Of a stretch of 64,000 bases of DNA, positions 21,385 to 32,199 are shown piece after piece. The position numbers and the translations under genes are program-made. The notes under the pieces were generated by a model. The model was not told where the DNA came from and did no database searches. It saw nothing but the letters and a program-made list of their open reading frames with translations. The DNA is from Plantago ovata (Eukaryota; Streptophyta; Magnoliopsida; Lamiales; Plantaginaceae). The stretch is taken from the NCBI GenBank assembly GCA_028274465.1, contig CM051457.1:54472425-54536424 (forward strand), given 5' to 3'. Position 1 is the first letter of the stretch; each line of letters starts with the position of its first letter.

Positions 21385-22535
21385 TGTAACGGTATCGATT
21401 TTTAAAAACAAATAATTTTCTTGAAAATAAAATATTCGAAATAATTCAAATTCAACGGTCGGCAATAAATGCCATAACAATCTTTGGCGCCACAGCGCTA
21501 ACAGAATCTAGTAAAAACCCAACGCTAACTTTAAAATTCAAAGAGGAATAACGACTAGTGAAGAAATGTAAAGAGTTTCATCTTCTTATTTTAAAACAAA
21601 ATCCCAACGGACACCCCAGACCCATCACTCAGTCACTGGCATCCTACTCGCGTGCGTCCTCAGTAGTATCTGGAAGGAAGGAATTTTTTGAAAACAAAGA
21701 GAGCGTGAGATGAAGGATCTCAGTGAGGTTCTAAGTTAACAAAAGAAAAGTAAACAGTTTGAAAACAAAATCCTTTGTAGCAGATAAAATAACAAACAGA
21801 ACAGATAACATAACAGAAAGACAGAACAGATAAGTCGAAGTCCGTTGGTGCAGCCTGCCTTGTTACTCCTACTCCCAGATTGCCCTTATAGCTCCCTCCA
21901 GAGGGTATACAACTCCAGACAGAAACAGAAACCCCCGTGTACTTTGGGGAAACAGAACCTACGACCCTAATAGACCTCAGCGACTTCTGCCTCGCGCCTA
22001 AAAGGGATTAGACTAGGCAATAACCAAGCAAACCCGATAGTCCTCACTACCCAAGCCTACCTAATTACGACCTAATCGACCGGTCACACAGAAACAGACA
22101 GAACAGATATAGATACAGAACAAACAGATAAGAATAATCAAATCTCGAAACATCGAGAGGTGTTCATGCAGAAAAGTTAAACCAGAACAGAGTAGCAACA
22201 AACAGAGATAAGTAAATAGCCATACTTAGGACTTAGTTACTTTTACGCGGAAGCATACGGTATAATAGAATATATAGTAATAGATACAGATTGTCACATA
22301 GCCTTCCAGTTTTTCGCAAATAGATAAGGTTTGGGGTGAACACTCACCTTGAAGTAGATTGAACTTAGCACGGATTAGAAAAGCAGCTACGGAACAACGG
22401 ACAGCTCGGGCCCTAAACATAAACTCCAAGTTACTACCTTAAGTAGGAACGGAAAATGAAACGATAAAGAAGGTTATCGGAGAAAAAGGTGGGGTTTGAA
22501 CTCGGGACCTCTAAGTTGAACTCTAACTCACCAAC
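21385..22535 (-). repeat. Tekay 3' LTR, first piece
   Basis: Collinear with 43853-45005 of the intact right LTR. It is interrupted by copy B after CCAAC (22531-22535). Minus-strand LTR end at 21385. Confidence 0.92.
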
Positions 22536-23773
22536 TGATTAATGTGTATTTTACACTTTCATTTGAGTCTTTTTCACCTATTTTAGCTATCCTCTATGTT
22601 AATTTAGCTATATTTTAGTGCATTTTATTAGAATAGTGTCACGTTTCCCTTTAGTCTTTATTTTACAGGTTTTGGTTGAAAAACGAGGATTTCCGGGCAA
22701 ATATATTGAAGTAGACAAGGAATTGGTGTTCCAGAAGCCTAATTGGAGTATCTGAAAGATTCCGGATAGGATTTGAAGTCTAGGGGTCGAATCTGGAGGT
22801 TAGAAGGCCACTAGAAGTCAGAAACCGAGTCCGAAAAGGGGAAGGAATCCAAAAACGCGTCGAAAATGCATTCCGGGCCAAAAAATACTCCCGGGCGAGG
22901 GCGAATCGCCCCACACCAGGCGAATCGCCCGGTGTGTGGGGCCCTTCGCCCCACACAATTCGTAGCCTATATATAGTTGCTCAGTTTTTCTCCGATTTTC
23001 ATAGTTTTCCAGACCTTTTCTCTCACCTTTCTCTGTAGTTTTAGGTAGGAACTTCCCAGAGCCTGTTCTGGGGGTTCTTAGCTTAGGAGATACTTTTTCA
23101 TAGCAATTTGGAGCTGGTAAGATCGCGATTCTTCGGAGATTGACAACCTTCGGTAACATTGTATCTTACAGTTTTTCTACTTATTTTTATATATCTTTCA
23201 ACATGTTTTCTTCTATGATTTCTGTTGATTGCATGACAACTATGAGTAGCTAAACTTCTCGTTGGTGATAGTATGTGAATTCTTAGCGAAGGGTTAATAA
23301 TTATGCTAATGGCTATATCGCGCATTATACTCTGAGTTATTGCTTTATTTCTTGGATCTATCTAAATCTCTATCTTCGTATTGTTGATTAATTATTGCAC
23401 ACAATTGGACAATTCATTGGTCTTTGACCTATCTAAATCTATATCTTCGTAGTGTTTGATAATTACAACTGGACAGTTCATTGATCAAAGATCTCTATGC
23501 AAAACCGAGGAATTTATGCATGATTATTAACCCGTTATGCTTTGAAGGACCATACTATCACCAATCTCCATTATCTGTTAAGAAAAACCTTTGCTAAATC
23601 GTCTGCTGTTTTACATTCTAAATTAGATTAGATAAAGCTAGTTATAGTCCTTAGAGATCGACACTCGAGGTTATTCTACTGCTACACTACAGTTTTCGTT
23701 GTAGTTGTGAATTGCCTTTGGCTAAATAACAAATTTATTTGATACGTTGGACCCGACATCCACGCGTTCATCA
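22536..23773 (+). repeat. 5' LTR of copy B
   Basis: It starts TGATTAATGTG (the other LTR has TGATGAATGTG) and ends CGTTCATCA. The TATA box CTATATATAG is at 22968-22977. Directly upstream (about 22890-22957) lies a set of GC palindromes with the core GGCGAATCGCC and outer arms GTGTGGGG/CCCCACAC. Confidence 0.93.
22890..22977 (+). promoter_or_regulatory. Copy B LTR promoter: GC palindromes plus TATA box
   Basis: Palindromes (GGGCGAATCGCCC type and GTGTGGGG...CCCCACAC) end 11-15 bp upstream of CTATATATAG. The same layout occurs in the LTRs of copies A, C and D and, with other sequence, in solo LTR X. The promoter role is inferred from the TATA position. A transcript start near 23000 would fit. 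Confidence 0.65.
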
Positions 23774-23776
23774 AAT

Positions 23777-23794
23777 TGGCGCCGTTGCCGGGGA
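23777..23794 (+). other. Primer-binding site (tRNA-Asp type), copy B
   Basis: TGGCGCCGTTGCCGGGGA, three bases after the LTR end; perfect match to the Asp-type PBS. Confidence 0.95.
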
Positions 23795-23919
23795 CTATAC
23801 TCCTTTTTTCTGTTTAATTTGTTTATATTTTCAGCATTCAATTCCTAGTTCTAGTAGTTTTTAGTTTTCCAATTTAATCTCTCTCTGATACTGCTTTCCT
23901 AGTTTGATACAAATAGTGT

Positions 23920-26068
23920 ATGCCACATACACGATCTAGAGGAACACCGCTTGCTGATTCAATTGCTGAGATCGACAGAGTCTACCACCAAAGAACGCTA
24001 CTACTTCAAAGGCGTGAACTAGAGGAAATAGAGGATACCGATTTCTCTGAATCTCTACACAGTCTTTTCAAGGAAATCGACGGAATGGCAGAAGATAGAC
24101 CACTGAAAGCATGGGTTCAACCCTCCAAGGATCGTATGAGGGGACCGGCGATTGTTCTTTCGTCTGCAACTCGAGATCTGGAAATCAAGAACCACGCATT
24201 CCAATAACTTCCGAGGTTCTATGGCTTAGCAAGGGAAGATGTGATGGGGTACTTGTACGATATCGATGATTTCGTCAACCAACTCCCACGACCCGGAGCT
24301 GAAATAACAACGGATGAGTTGAGGATGAAGGTTTTTGCTATGGGGCTTGGCGACAGAGCCAAGTCATGGTTGAGTTCTCTACCAGCAGGCTTGCTGGACA
24401 CTTGGGAGAAGGTTTTTTCAGCTTTCATGGAAAAATACTTCCCTCACACCTTGACTACCGCACTAAAGGCGCAAATCACTAGATTCAAACAAGACTATGA
24501 TGAGACCATCTACACCGCGTTTGAGAGGTTCCAAGATCTCACGAACAAGTGCCCTCACCATGGTTTTGAGATTTCTGACCTAGTCCAACACTTCTACAAT
24601 GGACTAACCTTCGAGAACCAACAAGTGGTGGATTTCCAATGCCGAGACAATATTTGGGAGGAAACCACAGAAGCCGTCTGGGCAGTTTTCGAAAGGCTTG
24701 CTAAGGGTTCGCAGTTCAAGGACGCAAGGGCAATGGTTAGGAGACGTGGACCTGAAGCTCCACCGACTCAAAGCCCCTATGTATAGGGGGAATGGGGATC
24801 AATTCGAGTGTTTTACCAACGAATTGAAACAAGTCCTCAAGAGCGCCGCTGGAACAACTGTTTCGAACGAAGTTTGCCGAATATGCAAGAACTATGGGCA
24901 TGGGGCTCATATGTGTAGATCGAAGCTTGCGTATGATGATGGCAACTGGGCTCAAGGAGGCGAAGAGGAAGCCTTTGCTACGAAGTTTGGTACTCAAGAA
25001 GCTAGCTACGGACAAGATGGTAGGAATCCTCGAGGTGGATTTTGGAGAAGAGGGTTCCGAAACAATCAAGGATATGCACCAGCTAGCCAAACTTATGGCC
25101 CTAACCAAGACCGTAGTAGGCTTAACTAAGGTAATGACCACTGCGAAAACCCCGCTCCGAAAGAGCAACCGAAGTCGAAGTCGGCTCAACTGATGGAGAA
25201 CTTGCAAAAGATGGTTGATCACACCCAAAGTTTTCTCAAACGTTATGAAGAAGATTCTGAGAAGTCTAGGGCGAGGCTTGATAGGTTGGAAGAGAGCACT
25301 AGGCTTGCCCAACAAAAGATGCAAGAGTTGATCGACCGAGGAGCAAGTAGGGAACAAGGCAAGCTGCCTAGCAACACTGAGAAGTCGATGTCCATTACCT
25401 TGGCGGGTGATCTACCTGTTGAAATCACCATCAAGAGGGTTGCTAAGTGCGAGTGTTGCAAGGGGGAAGTGCCCCCACAGGCTAAGGAAGAAGAGAAGGA
25501 CCTTGGTTCTGATGAGAGTGGAGAGGAGCAAGAGGATCCCGAGCCACTCCCTCAAAGTTTCGATGTTAAGGTCGGGATTGGTGAGATTGAAGATGTCCGT
25601 GCCACACTAGACATGGGATCGTACTCTAATGTGCTCCCTATGAATGTGTTCGAGAAGAGTAGCCTTGGAAAACTATCTGAGCATAAGGCTATTGTGCAAC
25701 TGGAGGATGGATCCTTTGTGAGACCCGAAGGCGTTGTGAAGAATGTATTGGTCAAGATTGGTGAAGCTTCTGTATACACCAATTTTGTAGTTATGCCGGC
25801 GTCTACACCTAGGACAGGGGATGTCGTTCTCTTGGGGAGAACGTTCTTGACTAAGCTACGCTCCGTGATGGACATCTACCGAAGGACTTGCACTATTGAG
25901 GTGGATGGCAAGCGACATGTGTTGCGAGCCATATCTGATCCACCTGATACTTCTCACACTATTAACTACTGTGGTCTTGCTGCCTATGTTCATTCTTATT
26001 CACAGGTTCGTGGCATGAGGAGGAGATCCATGAAGGGGAAGTCTAGTACCCTCAAGAAGAAGATCTAG
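23920..26068 (+). pseudogene. Gag-protease of copy B, with nonsense and frameshift lesions
   Basis: About 716 codons in original length. ATG 23920 starts the same MPHTRSRG N-terminus as copy A. The order is gag domain (about 24240-24640), CCHC knuckle (about 24875-24915), coiled and charged linker, then a retropepsin-like domain (about 25560-25870) with LLGRTFLTKLRSVMDIY. Lesions against copies A and C: TAA at 24205-24207 (CAA in the others), a 2-nt deletion near 24768, and TAA at 25127-25129. The catalytic DTG is changed to DMG (ACG to ATG at 25613-25615), which should kill the protease. The C-terminal basic tail ends at 26068. Gag and protease are fused in one frame in the family. Confidence 0.85.
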
Positions 26069-26111
26069 GCGCAGACAGGGGTCGAGTCAAAGACTTTAAA
26101 CAATGGCGCTA

Positions 26112-26129
26112 TCCGGGAGGCAACCCGGA
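26112..26129 (+). other. Small hairpin after gag-pro (GGGAGGCAACCC motif)
   Basis: TCCGGG-AGGCAA-CCCGGA, 44 bp after the gag-pro stop. Near-identical motifs follow gag-pro in copies C and D. A GGGAGGCAACCC motif is, as I recall it, common after pol in autonomous Athila elements. If so, its place here directly after protease suggests pol was deleted precisely. Confidence 0.6.
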
Positions 26130-26335
26130 GTTTTTATCGCTTTTTTACCACTTTATTGCATGCATTCATTCTTGAACAATTTGCTTTTCATATGTGAATT
26201 TGTTCGTCTCTGTGTCGTATGTGCTTATGTTAAGTTTGAGTGAGATTTTTTGAGTGGTTTTATGAGAAAAATAGTTTTCGGGGACTTAAAAACCGCATTT
26301 TTTCCAAAAGTTCGTCTCCCCGCCTCAGGAGGTGG

Positions 26336-26400
26336 GGGGCGAATCGCCCCACGAGTCCAGAGCGCGCCGCGCGCTCTGGACGCGCGGGGCGATTCGCCCC
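26336..26400 (+). repeat. GC-rich compound hairpin upstream of ORF2, copy B
   Basis: Perfect 12-bp stem GTCCAGAGCGCG (26355-26366) with CGCGCTCTGGAC (26370-26381) and a 3-nt loop. It is flanked by GGGGCGAATCGCCCC (26336-26350) and GGGGCGATTCGCCCC (26386-26400), which are also inverted copies of each other. Copies C and D have equivalent hairpins at the same place. Confidence 0.9.
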
Positions 26401-26631
26401 GCGACTCTGCAGAACAAAAAAACGGGGAGCTCCCCCATTTCTCTCATTTTTCTCCATCTTCTTCATCTAACTCCAAAAAATTATCCATTTTCAAAATATC
26501 TTCAATCCTTCATAACTTCTTCATATTACCATCAAATTATGTGTTCTTTAGCTTCAATCGAAGCCCGTTACGTGCTCTTTCTTTTCATCCAAGCAAATCT
26601 CTTCCTAGTTCATTCAATCTTCAGATTTGAT

Positions 26632-27160
26632 GTAATCTCACATGAACCCTAATTTTTCAAATTTGGGGGTTTTTTGATTTATGCTTCAATTAAGCTTGTA
26701 TGATGTATGGGTTGATGATTTGTGTGATTGGAAACGTTATTCAATATCAATTGCATGTTCAATTAGGCTTGGTTTGTTGGTTTGAGATTTTTGCTATTAG
26801 ATGATAGGAAATGTATCTTTTACTTTCATTCCATGTTTAAACATGTGTTTGTTGATATGATAATGATGGATGTAATGGTAGAATGCATGATTGATAAAGT
26901 TGAAGACTTATGTTGTTAGATTTTTGTTACTATGGTATGACTTGAGCCTTGTGATTCAAGGCATTTGTTGTCTAGCAAGAGCATAATGTGATATGTGATT
27001 GTAGTAGTTACATTGATATGTTGCGTGATGAAGTATCTAGACTAGACATTGGGTTTTTGAGAAGTTCGATTGTTGTAGATATCGCTCATTTGTTCGCTCG
27101 TACGTTTACATACGGATAAGTCTATTTTTTGTCATACAAGATACTAATTGATGTTTGTAG
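26632..27160 (+). other. Candidate 5'-UTR intron of ORF2, copy B
   Basis: GT at 26632 and AG at 27159-27160, five bases before the ORF2 ATG. TACTAAT at 27142-27148 could serve as branch site, though only about 12 nt from the AG, which is short. Copies C (537 bp) and D (544 bp) have matching borders; in C and D the donor reads GAG|GTA, here GAT|GTA. Upstream is a long T/C-rich leader (26440-26630). Splicing is inferred from conserved signals. Confidence 0.6.
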
Positions 27161-27165
27161 GAATC

Positions 27166-28506
27166 ATGGCTCCACGAGGATCGAGGAGACCTGGCTCGAG
27201 CAAGAAGGGAAAGGGAGTAGCGTCAAGCTCCCAACCTTCTCACGACATGTTCGAGTTGTCTCTAGCTGCGGTAGATGTCCGACAAAGGCTCGAAGCGGAG
27301 CTAGCCGAAGGTGGGAGATCGATCATACCAGACAGGCGGATTGATATTCCGGAGGCAGTAGCTCAAACGGCGGGGTATAGGACGCTCTCCCGATTGGCAT
27401 CAAAAAGGAATTGGGTTTGGTATAGTTCCAACAAGTTCAAGGGGTACGACGTGAGCCTCCTCCAAGAGTTCTACACTGGATTCACTGATCTCGAGGAGAA
27501 GAATGGGGTACTAGTTCGAGGCCTAATAATACCATGGACGCCAGAAATAATTTCTTCATTCATCCATTTTGGGCAACGGGAGTTCACAGGGAGCAACCAT
27601 GCCTACGAATATTCGAGGGCCTCTAGGGGGATAGGAAGACACATTACGGACGTGATCTGCAACAGGGAGTACAGATATCCAGAAATCGGAGCAGAACCTG
27701 CACGGATCCGTCAGAGCGACCTTAGCATTGAGGCTAAGGTGATGATGAAATTCTGCATCTTCAACTTGATCCCTAGGAAGAATGACACTTGGATACATCC
27801 AAATTACGCCGAGCTCCTCTACTGCTTGATCGACAAGCATCGAATCGACATCGGTCACATCATGTATGAAGAGTATGAGCGCCACTGGGAAAAGAAGAAG
27901 AAGCCCTTCATCTTTCCGAGCTTCATCACTGCCTACTGCAAATACTACGGGGTCGAGGACATTGATGAGGGTGATTGCGAGGTCGCTGCCCTTTCACCTT
28001 CGACTATTGATGTGCAGCTTGCTAGGTATCAAATGAAGAACCCCACGGCTGCCGCTGCTGATGTGGAAGCACCCTTCCAACCGAGCGATTCAGATAATGA
28101 GAATGAATATGAGGATGCTATGGAGGCTGATGATGGCCAAGCCCCTATCTCGGATATCCCTTTTGTCCATAGAGCACCACATGCACCACCTCGAGCACCA
28201 CAGGGGTCTAGAGGTATTGACTTCTCTGAATTCCGGGCCTACCTCGACGACCGTTTTGATAGAGCTGATGCTCGTACTGCAGCCTTGACCACTTCTGTCC
28301 AAGGACTGCGACAAGACCTCGACGGACACATTGCCCAGTGCCACCGCGACTGGGAGATATTCGAGGAGCATCGCCGAGAGGATAGGCAAGAAAGGTGGGA
28401 GCAACAATAGCTCATTCAGCAGCAACAGGAGGCTCTACAGCGGTCCAATGATCTCCTGTCAGACATGTGGAGGGACTTTTATTGGGATTACAATCCCGAT
28501 GATTAG
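27166..28506 (+). CDS. ORF2 of copy B: Athila-type 'putative plant transposon protein', one late stop
   Basis: 446 residues from ATG 27166 to the TAG at 28504, if the TAG at 28408-28410 (CAG in copy C) is ignored; otherwise 414. The N-terminus is basic and Ser-rich (SSKKGKG). The central part has WYSSN.FKGYDVSLLQEFY, then PW.PE.ISSFIH and REFTGS.HAYEYSRASRG. A block follows with NLIPRKND, YAELLYCLIDKHRIDIGHIM and YEEYERHWEKK, resembling the domain annotated in plants as putative plant transposon protein, found downstream of pol in Athila-like elements. An acidic stretch (SDSDNENEYED) and a Gln-rich C-terminus follow. I see no signal peptide or membrane helix, so nothing supports an envelope protein. 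Function is unknown. Confidence 0.75.
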
Positions 28507-30026
28507 TCTTTTCACATGTCCACTCTCAGCCAACCGAGGCCAAACCGTTCGGTAACATCTAGTATCACTTCTTATTACTCATTCTCTTTTGCTAGGGACT
28601 AGCTTAAGTATCATAAGGGGGATGGGATGTGAACCGCGATGTTAAGTATTGTTTGGCTTTGTGTTGATTGGTATCTTGTTTTTTGCATTTGCATTTGCAC
28701 GTTTACCGCTTTCTTAGTTTTTTAGGTTGCATTCACTTCATTCATCCTAGGATAGTCTTGCATGTTTTATATGGAGTTTATTGCCGAATTTTTTGGACTT
28801 TTTTATTGGGTAGATCAACTAACTATGCCATTAATCATATGCTTCATCTCTATGAATTTGTTTGAGGTTTTTTTTTTCGCTTGGCTTGTCACATTTATGA
28901 ATTGCACTTAGTTAAGCTTGGTAGTCTCGACATCACTTAGTGGTGTTTTCTCTACTATGGTTCACGAAGGCCTTTATAATAGGATGATGCATGTTAAGGT
29001 CTTATGGTTGTTTTCCCGAGTAATTATGTACCTAAGAGGCAACAAGTCTTCACCATGCTTTGAGATTGCTAAATGCCTAGGGAGGAGGTAGTGTGAGGTT
29101 GTGTGATCCTTTGTTTGTAACCTATTCTTCCGAATAGGTTTGGGGAGGGGGTTGCACCATCATTAGACTTGTTTTTCGTTTTTCAATTCTGTGTTGTGAG
29201 TTTATTTTTCCTTTCTCGTAAATTTTGTACTCCAACCTATTCTTTCGAATAGGTTTGGGGAAGTCGTTTGTGAGTCATTTTGTTTCTTTTCCGTTATGCT
29301 ACTGCTGGCTAAAAAAAAAGAAGAAAGAAAAATTCCAGGAAAAAAAGAAAAAAAAGAAAAAAAGAAACTGGAAAGAAAAAAAAAAGAGAAAAGACCCCAA
29401 AAGAGCAAAGAAGGGTCCAAAAAAAAGAAAAGCCAAATAGCAGTTTAGCAAAGTGTTGTGTCTCATTTTCCAATTCTTGTAATGTTTGTAATCGTGTTGT
29501 AATTTTCTATTTTTTGTCTTTTGATTTTTGAGTGTCATCTGTTCTAGACCACCCTCTTCCTGCCATTCAGGAAGTGGTGAAAATCTTAAGGCTTTGCTTG
29601 AGAGATGGGTAAAATAGGGGAGTGTTATCTTTTATAGGGAACCCTCCTTCGTTTGATGAGAGCCAGTACTGGTTCGACCTCTTTGAGGAAAAGTCTTAAC
29701 TTGGTGAACAGCAGTAAGTCCTCAGTTTCATAGGCACGGGACAACCATTCGTATCTTAACATGTTTCATTACATTGTCACTGACTAGGTCCAGGTAGAGA
29801 ATGTTACGAGAGACTATCTTGTTTTAACATAAGTGCTTATGTGGATGTGTATGAGTCAATCGAGGCATTCTTCAACCTATATTCATGTTTTGATTTATAT
29901 GGTTCATGTTCATATGTTTTTTGATAGATCCAGTAGACTAGTTCATTTCATTTGGCATGAGACTCCATTTTGTGTGTTGCATTGTTTTTTGCATTAGAGT
30001 CTAGCTTAGTTGCTTGAGGACAAGCA
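28507..30026 (+). other. 3' noncoding region of copy B
   Basis: 1.5 kb without a coding region. It holds two AACCTATTC/GAATAGGTT hairpins (29119-29140 and 29234-29255), each followed by TTGGGGA, and a purine-only style tract (about 29310-29440, mainly A with G). The rest is anonymous sequence collinear with copy C. Short frames here are low-complexity Lys/Glu or their antisense. Confidence 0.8.
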
Positions 30027-30046
30027 AAGGTTCGGTTTGGGGAGTT
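30027..30046 (+). other. Polypurine tract region of copy B
   Basis: AAGGTTCGGTTTGGGGAGTT ends at the first base of the 3' LTR. Its core GGTTTGGGGA also follows both upstream hairpins. Confidence 0.75.
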
Positions 30047-31290
30047 TGATGAATGTGTATTTTACACTTTCATTTGAGTCTTTTTCACCTATTTTAGCTA
30101 TCCTCTATGTTAATTTAGCTATATTTTAGTGCATTTTATTAGAATAGTGTCACGTTTCCCTTTAGTCTTTATTTTACAGGTTTTGGTTGAAAAACGAGGA
30201 TTTCCGGGCAAATATATTGAAGTAGACAAGGAATTGGTGTTCCAGAAGCCAAATTGGAGTATCTGAAAGATTCCGAATAGGATTTGAAGTCTAGGGTCGA
30301 ATCTGGAGGTTAGCTAGAAGGCCACTAGAAGTCAGAAACCGAGTCCGAAAAGGGAAAGAAATCCAAAAACGCGTTCCGGGCCAAAAAATACTCCCGGGCG
30401 AATCGCCCGGGATGTGGGTCGAATCGACCCACACCAGGCGAATCACCCGGTGTGTGGGGCCCTTCGCCCCACACAATTCGTAGCCTATATATAGTTGCTC
30501 AGTTTTTCTCCGATTTTCAGACTTTTCCAAACCTTTTCTCTCACCTTTCTCTGTAGTTTTAGGTAGGAACTTCCCAGAGCCTGTTCTGGGGTTCTTAGCT
30601 TAGGAGATACTTTTTCATAGCAGTTTGGAGGTTGTAAGATCGCGATTCTTCGGAGATTGACAACCTTCGGTAACATTGTATCTTACAGTTTTTCTACTTA
30701 TTTTTATATATCTTTCAACATGTTTTCTTCTATGATTTCTGTTGATTGCATGACAACTATGAGTAGCTAAACTTCTCGTTGGTGATAGTATGTGAATTCT
30801 TAGCGAAGGGTTAATAATTATGCTAATGGCTATATCGCGCATTATACTCTGAGTTATTGCTTTATTTTTTTGATCTATCTAAATCTCTATCTTCGTATTG
30901 TTGATTAATTATTGCACACAATTTGACAATTCATTGGTCTTTGACCTATCTAAATCTATATCTTCGTAGTGTTTGATAATTACAACTGGACAATTCATTG
31001 ATCAAAGATCTCCATGCAAAACCGAGGAATTTATGCATGATTATTAACCCGTTATGCTTTGAAGGACCATAATATCACCAATCTCCATTATCTGTTAAGA
31101 AAAACCTTTGCTATAATCGTCTGCTGTTTTACATTCTAATTAGATTAGATAAAGCTAGTTATAGTCGTTAGAGATCGACACTCGAGGTTATTCTACTGCT
31201 ACACTACGGTTTTCGTTGTAGTTGTGCATTGCCTTTGGCTAAATAACAAATTTATTTGATACGTTCGATCCGACATCCACGTGTTCATCA
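30047..31290 (+). repeat. 3' LTR of copy B
   Basis: 1244 bp, TGATGAATGTG to GTTCATCA, followed by TSD CCAAC. The palindrome block upstream of the TATA is longer than in the 5' LTR: CCCGGGCGAATCGCCCGGG and GTGGGTCGAATCGACCCAC are both near-perfect (about 30393-30442). Confidence 0.93.
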
Positions 31291-32199
31291 CCAACCAACT
31301 AGGCTAGCAAGTCTACTTGTAACTTAACATCAAGACAAAAAGTATTTAAATACGAACAACTTTTAATAAAAGATCTTTAACCTCAATTTGAAAAGTTCGA
31401 AAATACAAAAGTAACTCTCAGTTAACACAGTAAAACAGAGTAACTTTTTTTCCGAAACAAAAACCAGTTTAAAACGGCTAACATACTGTTCAGTAGTAAA
31501 ATTACCATTTTGCCCTTCAAGGTACATTTACAGAGAAACCCCTCTTTATGTTTCGAAAACCAAACAAGTACCTCAGGTTTTAAATCAAGCTTAACAGTCC
31601 AAAAGAATTACACAGTTTACCTTTTAGTCCTCGGTCAGTCAAAACGCTCAAACATAAATTGCAAAAAGGTCCTTCAAATTTTCAGAAATCCCAAAATAGC
31701 CCTCACAGTTAAGTCATAACAAAACAGTCCCCAAACTTTCTCAAATAATCACATAAAGGTCCACGTTAGTCAATACAGTCGATACGGGTTCGAATAGTCC
31801 AGATTTGGTCAGCGTTCAGTCCATAATTAACAACATACTAATTCCAATACTATCCTAAGTCCAAGTTCGAGGTTTAAATCAAGGGCAGAGATGGACCAAG
31901 GGCATAATCATCCAAAAGAAGAGAACAAAAAGAAAAATGAAAGGGAAGTAGAAGGTATACCTTAGACTGAAAACAGAGTGAATCGAACTGCGAAATACAA
32001 GGAAACAGAAGGATTAAAAAAGGATTCAATTCGAGTTTTGAATCTAGCCGAACCAAAACTAGAACCACAGTACTTACCGGGAATGGACTCGGAGCTGAAG
32101 GGGTAGAGCCGAGCGAAACGGAACCGGAGAAGAGTGAATTGGGCGGAGCAAAACCGAATCAATGCGGTACAGAGCAGGAACGAAACCTGGCGGAGCTGG
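31291..32199 (-). repeat. Tekay 3' LTR, middle piece
   Basis: 909 bp (904 without the TSD copy) collinear with the right Tekay LTR from 45001 to about 45907. It separates copy B from copy C. Confidence 0.92.

Larger units (their letters stand above)
22536..31290 (+). mobile_element. Athila-like non-autonomous LTR element, copy B (complete structure)
   Basis: 8755 bp with TSD CCAAC at 22531-22535 and 31291-31295. It carries a 5' LTR (1238 bp), Asp-type PBS, gag-protease remnant, GC hairpin, candidate 5'-UTR intron, ORF2, a 3' noncoding region with two hairpins and a purine tract, polypurine tract and 3' LTR (1244 bp). There is no trace of reverse transcriptase, RNase H or integrase between protease and ORF2 (26069-27165) or after ORF2. 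Confidence 0.93.

Noticed and set aside
27166..28506. ORF2 as an envelope-like gene
   Set aside because: Its position matches Athila env-like ORFs, but no signal peptide, transmembrane helix or furin-like site is visible. I describe it only as the putative plant transposon protein type.
29225..29538. Lys/Glu-rich ORFs and their Phe-rich antisense, also 33946-34200
   Set aside because: Translation of the purine tract in the 3' noncoding region; composition artefact.
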